This document shows, in pieces, positions 60,801-64,000 of a stretch of 64,000 nt of DNA. The notes under the pieces are model-generated. The model worked only from the letters and a program-made list of their open reading frames with translations. It ran no database searches and was not told where the DNA came from. Both the position numbers and the translations under genes were made by a program. Within the stretch, counting starts at the first letter, position 1. Each line of letters starts with the position of its first letter. The stretch is from Gari tellinella. Taxonomy: Eukaryota > Mollusca > Bivalvia > Cardiida > Psammobiidae. The stretch covers positions 19,263,543 through 19,327,542 of the forward strand of contig OV277862.1 of NCBI GenBank assembly GCA_922989275.2. Reading direction: 5' to 3'.

Positions 60801-60810
60801 GCTTAAACAG
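51738..60810 (+). CDS. CFAP263: CFAP263 (CCDC113), cilia- and flagella-associated protein, 5' part
   Basis: Four exons (51738-51847, 58626-58926, 60034-60189, 60730-60810) join to 216 in-frame codons; the gene continues beyond the window. The family is a coiled-coil protein of motile cilia that with CFAP184 (CCDC96) forms a complex near radial spoke 3 and the nexin-dynein regulatory complex. The vertebrate protein is also reported at centriolar satellites. Matches to the remembered vertebrate protein are EVLGTETQMFEKYLKRVEP, RSKSRSSN, LTAEQK, AIMEEADLRLAE, ESYEFDRDIMK, KVVRYFEDRLR and EKLRLKNSTLKVQKKKLHLQ. The N-terminus is acidic (MADSESVDTHDTSNEAGEDP) and most of the rest is heptad-rich. 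About 215 of an expected ~380 residues are present. The next exon was not found before 64000, so intron 4 exceeds 3.1 kb. Not checked by alignment. Confidence 0.88.
52700..53710 (+). pseudogene. 5'-truncated non-LTR retrotransposon fragment in CFAP263 intron 1
   Basis: An open frame from 52708 to 53556 starts just before the RT catalytic motif MFADDCLL and runs through the thumb: NFNADKCEVLRVTNKRK, TAKYLGLNISKNLSWTPHI, RPVMEYACVVWDP, MVQRRAARFVYGDY. It ends with the RLWNNLP segment characteristic of these polymerases (IRLWNNLPDSVATA). It is intact over 280 codons but lacks endonuclease and fingers. A (GAA)n-like tail (GGAAGAAGAAGAAGG) near 53692-53706 marks the 3' end. It lies in the sense orientation of the host gene. 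CR1/Jockey group; clade not resolved. Confidence 0.75.
53951..54280 (+). promoter_or_regulatory. Promoter-like motif cluster inside CFAP263 intron 1
   Basis: Contains GGCGGGAAA (E2F-like, 53951-53959), TCACGTGAC (E-box, 53968-53976), GTGTTTAC (forkhead, about 54190), TGCGCATGC plus TACGTCAC (NRF1-like and CRE-like, 54211-54227) and GTAAACAAA (forkhead, 54254-54262). ATGGCGTC then leads to a donor-like AG/GTGAGC at 54278-54280. The local ATG is followed by a stop after three codons, so any exon here would be non-coding. Confidence 0.35.
54436..55423. mobile_element. ~1-kb TIR element built of CCWWGG-type repeats
   Basis: GCTGTACTTTTTCCTAGGTT at the left mirrors AACCTTGGAAAAAGTACAGC at the right. 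The arms (54436-54800 and about 55080-55423) are filled with variants of ACC(A/T)(T/C/A)GGAAA such as CCATGG, CCTTGG, CCACGG and CCTCGG, in both orientations, about every 15-35 bases. The middle (54800-55080) lacks them. No ORF of note. Dense subterminal motifs recall transposase-binding arrays of hAT-type or foldback elements; class unassigned. Confidence 0.7.
55588..55850 (+). mobile_element. tRNA-derived SINE
   Basis: A tRNA-like head (55588-55662) has an A box GTGGTTTAGTGGTAGAGC and a B box GGGTTCAATCC, with partial acceptor pairing (GACC/GGTC). It is followed by a unique body to about 55850 and an AT-rich (TA)n stretch. Imperfect stem pairing argues for a SINE rather than a working tRNA gene. 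Confidence 0.6.
56371..56818. mobile_element. 'ATGCCCCCGGCATC' repeat with two internal units
   Basis: The left ATGCCCCCGGCATC mirrors the right GATGCCACCGGGGGCAT. Inside, a CGTCCGTCC-rich tract is followed by two ~180-bp units starting TAGATTTTACCGTTTCGTCT (56461 and about 56637), each ending CTTGACCTAATTTGGACTT. I recall this as a common repeat type in bivalve genomes. Confidence 0.75.
57066..58110. mobile_element. Possible hAT-like non-autonomous element
   Basis: The right end GATACGCCCCTG and a degenerate left GGCGTAGCTTCC could be inverted termini. Phrases GGGGGAGCATACCCCCGGAC (about 57301) and GGGGGAGCATGCCCCCGGAA (about 58020) recur inside, with GGCACGTGCCTACACTTT near the left. No transposase ORF was recognised. 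Boundaries are tentative. Confidence 0.4.
58265..58518. mobile_element. Family C MITE, complete, ahead of CFAP263 exon 2
   Basis: TTAACCCCATTTCCCC to GGATAATGGGTTAA with TTAA at both ends, with a hairpin AAAGTAAAGCAGAATGCGCC and its complement in the centre. A partial copy precedes it (58230-58265) and another fragment follows (58519-58600). Confidence 0.8.
58626..58926 (+). CDS. CFAP263: CFAP263 exon 2
   Basis: Acceptor ...CTTTGATAG and donor AAG/GTGAGT. Encodes RANEVLGTETQMFEKYLKRV, a Ser/Gly linker, KRSKSRSSNIDKSLRLTAEQ and a heptad-rich helix (EIEELREEIDKLKEDSEKV). The 301-nt length restores phase 0 after exon 1. This exon has the best match to CFAP263. Confidence 0.88.
58952..59183. mobile_element. 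Family C MITE, 25 bp after exon 2 donor
   Basis: TTAACCCATTACCCTATAGC to AAAAGTAATGGGTTAA with TTAA both sides. Hairpin AAAGCAGAATGCACC facing its complement. Confidence 0.85.
59464..59728. mobile_element. Family C MITE, degenerate ends
   Basis: TTTACTCTTTACCCCATAGT to TACGGGGTAAAGCGTTA, with the AACAGAATGCACCTGCAGG hairpin core. The TTAA ends are eroded. Confidence 0.7.
59735..60003 (+). mobile_element. tRNA-derived SINE, bivalve-type 3' tail
   Basis: A tRNA-like head (B box AAGTTTGAATCCC near 59796) is followed by a body with GTGGGGAAGCCTTCCAGCTG, GTTCTACCCAGTTGCC and TCTTCCTCCACCTG. The tail GTTAAAAGCGACGTAAAATC is followed by an (ACAAACA)-like end. The body matches a SINE type I recall as widespread in bivalves. 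It ends 30 bases before CFAP263 exon 3. Confidence 0.8.
60034..60189 (+). CDS. CFAP263: CFAP263 exon 3
   Basis: Acceptor ATCTTTTCAG and donor CGA/GTAAGT, 156 nt, phase 0 on both sides. Encodes AIMEEADLRLAETKKESYEF, DRDIMKGAVSSSTNKVVAEK and VVRYFEDRLRSR, following the vertebrate order (EAIIEEAEIRW..., EFEKDILKA..., KVMKYIEDMNRR). Confidence 0.88.
60207..60576. mobile_element. Family E MITEs in CFAP263 intron 3
   Basis: CAGGGCTCCAGATAAG at 60207 and CTTATCTGGAGCCCTG ending at 60457, with a second left-type end near 60268. A further half copy ends ATTATCTGGAGCCCTG at 60576. Central GAGACGATTCTAATGA hairpin arms are recognisable. These fill most of the 540-bp intron. Confidence 0.75.
60730..60810 (+). 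CDS. CFAP263: CFAP263 exon 4
   Basis: Acceptor TTGTACTTTTAG and donor CAG/GTAAAA, 81 nt, phase 0. Encodes DTLIEKLRLKNSTLKVQKKK then LHLQLKQ, matching the conserved KEKLRLKNVSLKVQRKK segment of vertebrate CFAP263. No following exon is visible in the window. Confidence 0.85.
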
Positions 60811-60822
60811 GTAAAAGACATA

Positions 60823-61024
60823 CAGTAAAACCTCTCTATTAAAACCACAGAAACAAATGCTAATTGATTGTATAAAAAACAGGTGACAGCTTAAAGCAAG
60901 GTGACAGTAAAACAGAAAGCTCCTAAAGGAGCTTTCTGTTTTACTGTCACCATGCTTTAAGCTGTCACCTGTCAAAAACACCTAATTATTTAGACAATTT
61001 AGTGGCCATAATAGAGAGGTTTTA
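60823..61024. mobile_element. TA-type MITE with long hairpin, 12 bp after exon 4 donor
   Basis: The left CAGTAAAACCTCTCTATTA mirrors the right TAATAGAGAGGTTTTA. The centre (60880-60973) is a near-perfect stem: ACAGGTGACAGCTTAAAGCA facing its complement, with AGCTCCTAAAGGAGCT at the tip. The stem resembles the family C core. Confidence 0.8.
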
Positions 61025-61339
61025 TATCATATCTACTGTAAGTTCAATCTAGAACAATTGATGATAAGAATTTATTATGACATTATATTGCCAGAAAAAG
61101 TTTTGATTTTTCAGGTATTTAATGTATGTTTTATTCCTTGCAAATACAGTTTGTTAAGTGGCCACAAAGAAAACAATTGATTGGTAGCCTTATAGAACAT
61201 TGTCAGCTTGATGTAGGAACTTTCTGCAGTTTTTTTGTCCTCCATTAAGCGGCAACCTTACATTGAAGATATATTTGCCTTTTTCACTAAATGACCACAA
61301 AATAAAGGCTATATCAAAGTTCTTTTATCTATTTTCCTT

Positions 61340-61571
61340 TAACCAATTACTCCTTAGCATAGTTCTGAAGACAGGGGACCACTTAAAGCAGGTTGAAAGC
61401 AAAGCCGAATACACCTGAAGGTGCATTCTGCTATACTTCGAGCCTGCTTTAAGCTACCATCTGCTAGAATATAGTAAATATTTCCAATGATGCATAGTCA
61501 TGACTGTATAATGAGGAACTATTTTCTTTAGTGCAGGAATGTATAAAACATGTATTTATTTAATGGGTTAA
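61340..61571. mobile_element. Family C MITE, TTAA-flanked
   Basis: TTAACCAATTACTCCTTAGC to TATTTAATGGGTTAA with the usual hairpin core (AAAGCAGGTTGAAAGCAAAG and complement). A further incomplete copy begins TTAACCCATTACCCCATAGG at about 61764 and is interrupted near 61909. Confidence 0.75.
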
Positions 61572-61907
61572 ATATCTTTAACAGTTCCTCCCTACCAACA
61601 GGTCATTTGGAAGAGTTTATAAAGCATGACAAGCATTGAGAAAAATATAGTTGGTATATATAAAGATAAAGTCATTAGGAACAGTTATTCCTACATTATT
61701 GGTAAATTTTAAAAATGTTTGTTCTACAAGGCAAGTATCTTATTAAAACACTTCCAGACTTTCTTAACCCATTACCCCATAGGCTGTTTCTAGTTTTGAA
61801 AACAAGTTACTACTTAAAGCAGGTTGAAAGTAAAGCAGAATGTGCCAGGCACATTTTGCTTTACTTTCACTCTGCTTTAGGCTATCATCGGCTAGGAAAT
61901 AGGTAAT

Positions 61908-62104
61908 TTTTATGCCCCCGCCCGACTTAGTCGGGGCATATTGATTTGGTCTGTCTGTCTGTTTGTCTGTATACAACTTTAACAGTGGCCATAACTTTTG
62001 AACTACATAGGATAGAGACTATATTTATACCCCCAACACTGTGTGGTGGGGGCTATATAGGAAATGCCTTGTCCGTCCGTCGGTCCGTCCGTCGCATTTT
62101 TTCG
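61908..62104. repeat. 'ATGCCCCCG' and 'TACCCCCAACACTGTG' repeat ends
   Basis: ATGCCCCCGCCCGACTTAG followed by a TCTGTCTG tract, then ACCCCCAACACTGTGTGG with a CGTCCGTCC tract. These are starts of the 'ATGCCCCCG' type and a related repeat; right ends are not apparent. Confidence 0.6.
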
Positions 62105-62985
62105 GGACATTTGCCTTTTTCTTGAAAACTATATTCAATACCATTTTCAAACTTGGTATATATAAATCAGTGTTATATGGGGACACTCAGTGACAGGTTT
62201 CATAACTCTTGCACAAAATTTGACAAAATTATGCCCCTTTATAACTTTACATTTTGTTCCTTAATATGCGCATCTGGTGGAAAGGGAGATAACTCATCCT
62301 ATATTATGTCAAGTGACTAAGAAGTGAATAGGAAGGGAAATAACTCATCCCAACTGGCCATAACACTCTGATCATGTGATCATTTCAAAATTTAGAAATA
62401 ATTCCTCAATATGACATATGACAAACCTTGTTATGACAACGACGTCATCATGACGTCATGATGACATCATGATGCTATGGTGATGATGCATTTGAAAAAT
62501 CTAGAAAAAGCTTGTTTCTTTGTACATTTCCATCACAACAACAAGGGACATTTGCCTTTTTCTTGAAAACTACATACAATACCATTTTCAAACTTGGTAT
62601 ATATTATCAGTGTTATATGGGGACACTCAGTGACAGATTTCATAACTCTCGCACAAAATTTGACAAAATTATGCCCCTTTATAACTTTACATTTTTTCCT
62701 TAATATGCACATCTGGTGGAAAGGGAGATAACTCATCCTATATTATGTCAAGTGACTAAGAAGTGAATAGGAAGGGAGATAACTCATCCCAATTGGCCAT
62801 AACACTCTGATCATGTGATCATTTCTAAATTTAGAAATAATTCCTCAATATGACATATGACAAACCTTGTTATGACAACGAAGTCATCATGACGTCATGA
62901 TGACATGATGCTATGGTGATGATGCATTTGAAAAATCTAGAAAAAGCTTGTTTCTTTGTACATTTCGATCACAACAAAGGTAAAG
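62104..62985. repeat. Tandem duplication, unit about 440 bp
   Basis: GGGACATTTGCCTTTTTCTT starts at 62104 and 62545. Both units run through GGGGACACTCAGTGACAG, GGAAAGGGAGATAACTCATC and a cluster of TGACGTCA/GATGACATCAT to CTTGTTTCTTTGTACATTTC. A diverged third copy is partly present at 63230-63320 and 63840-64000. Confidence 0.9.
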
Positions 62986-64000
62986 GTAAACAAGGAGTAT
63001 AATTATAACCTGTTGTATAATTTTACTTGAAAGCCAAATGAATACACTGCAGTGACAAAACACCTCGGGGCATTTGTCACTTTCTGTGACACCTTGGCCA
63101 TAACTTTTTGATTACTTAAGATAGAGACTTTATATTTGGTATGTGCATTCAGCTCAAGAAGCTCTTGAGTTCAGTAAAATTTGAGTCATGTCCGACAAAG
63201 GTAAAGGTCATTTAGTGGTCATTTAGCGGTTACTCTGGTGGAAAGGGATTTACTCATCCTATATTATTTCCAGTGACTAAGAAGTGAGTAGGAAGGGAGA
63301 TAACTCATCCTACGTAACCGGGTGGTAGTTACTTTCAGGTAATGGGACGAATAAATAACTTCCGATTTAGTTTTGTGATTTCCCTTTTCTGTTGTGAATG
63401 TTTTTTCCGTTGAGAGTAGTATTGTCTCGATTATAAAATGTGATTATATGATTTTCTCTGGATTAGTTCAGTGTTCTTTTCCACGATCTGGTATGTCACT
63501 TTCTTACGTTATATGAAGTCGCGGATTTTTCCACGAGCATTGTCTTGGAATCGGGCGCGATTTGGTATGTCATTTTCTAACGTTGTATGAATTTGCGTAT
63601 TTTTCCACGTGCGTTGTCTTGGAATTAACGATATATTAGTAATATCAATTAAACAAACAAAACATTATATTACGTTATATTGGCGCCTTGTGACAGGGAG
63701 GTTTCCTGTGGGGGTATCAATCACCTTAAGTGATAGTTCTAGTTGGTATGTGTACTCACCTCAAGAAGCTCTTGAGCTCAGTAAAATTTGGGTCATGTCT
63801 GACAAAAGTCAAGGTCATTTAGAGGTCATTTAGGGGTAAATAGGGTGGAAAGGGAGATAACTCATCCTATATTTTTTCAAGTGAATAGGAAGGGAGATAA
63901 CTCATCCTAACTGGCCATGACTCTTTGATCATGTGATCATTTCTAAATTAGAAATAAGTCCTCAATATGACTCTTGACAAACCTTGTTATGAGGACGACG
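62986..64000. other. CFAP263 intron 4 continued; repeats only
   Basis: Contains partial copies of the 440-bp repeat and two ~73-bp direct repeats starting GGTATGTCA at 63490 and 63563 (both ending TTGTCTTGGAAT). I looked for the next CFAP263 exon (a KENxQ/DFQQLKxEN-like segment) and did not find one. Confidence 0.55.

Overview
This is eukaryotic DNA, most likely from a bivalve mollusc. It is AT-rich and very gene-poor. It is packed with hairpin MITEs, tRNA-derived SINEs of a bivalve-like type, 'ATGCCCCCG...' repeats, ~170-bp 'pearl'-like tandem repeats and several clades of non-LTR retrotransposon. The clade assignment comes from remembered repeat and protein families; no search was run. Only one host gene can be recognised: the 5' half of CFAP263 (CCDC113), a conserved coiled-coil protein of motile cilia, on the + strand from 51738 to 60810 and continuing past the right edge.

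Layout. 1-6400: MITEs (TTAA-flanked and TA-flanked) and a G-poor degenerate satellite. 6485-9187: 5'-truncated, decayed non-LTR element with RNase H (minus). 9217-10770: pearl/Helentron-like tandem repeat; a second copy lies inverted at 40552-41225. 12300-12990: decayed fragment of a multicopy invertebrate gene family. 13889-18230: (TA)n tracts, a GC-rich hairpin and an L1/Tx1-like element whose ORF2 is open apart from one frameshift. 19946-21079: CR1/L2-type 3' fragment. 21300-27030: MITEs and pogo-like ends. 27713-30232 and 35012-37176: a direct segmental duplication, one copy carrying a MITE that the other lacks. 30690-34400: retrotransposon 3' ends and large hairpins. 39232-39768: a TTAA-flanked element containing a tRNA-like sequence. 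46816-51640: a 4.2-kb CR1-like element (ORF1 and ORF2) nested inside an older RNase H-type element. 51700-64000: CFAP263 with four exons, whose introns are largely MITEs, SINEs and retrotransposon debris.

How parts relate. The CFAP263 exons join in frame (110+301+156+81 nt, 216 codons) at GT/AG sites. A 15-bp RFX X-box-like palindrome, a forkhead-like motif and a YY1-like motif lie within the 30 bp around the ATG, as expected for a ciliary gene. Three of its introns carry a MITE within 30 bp of the 5' splice site. Across the window, the same hairpin cores occur in MITEs with different ends (TTAA, TA or CAGGG). I consider this modular pattern the most interesting repeat signal here.
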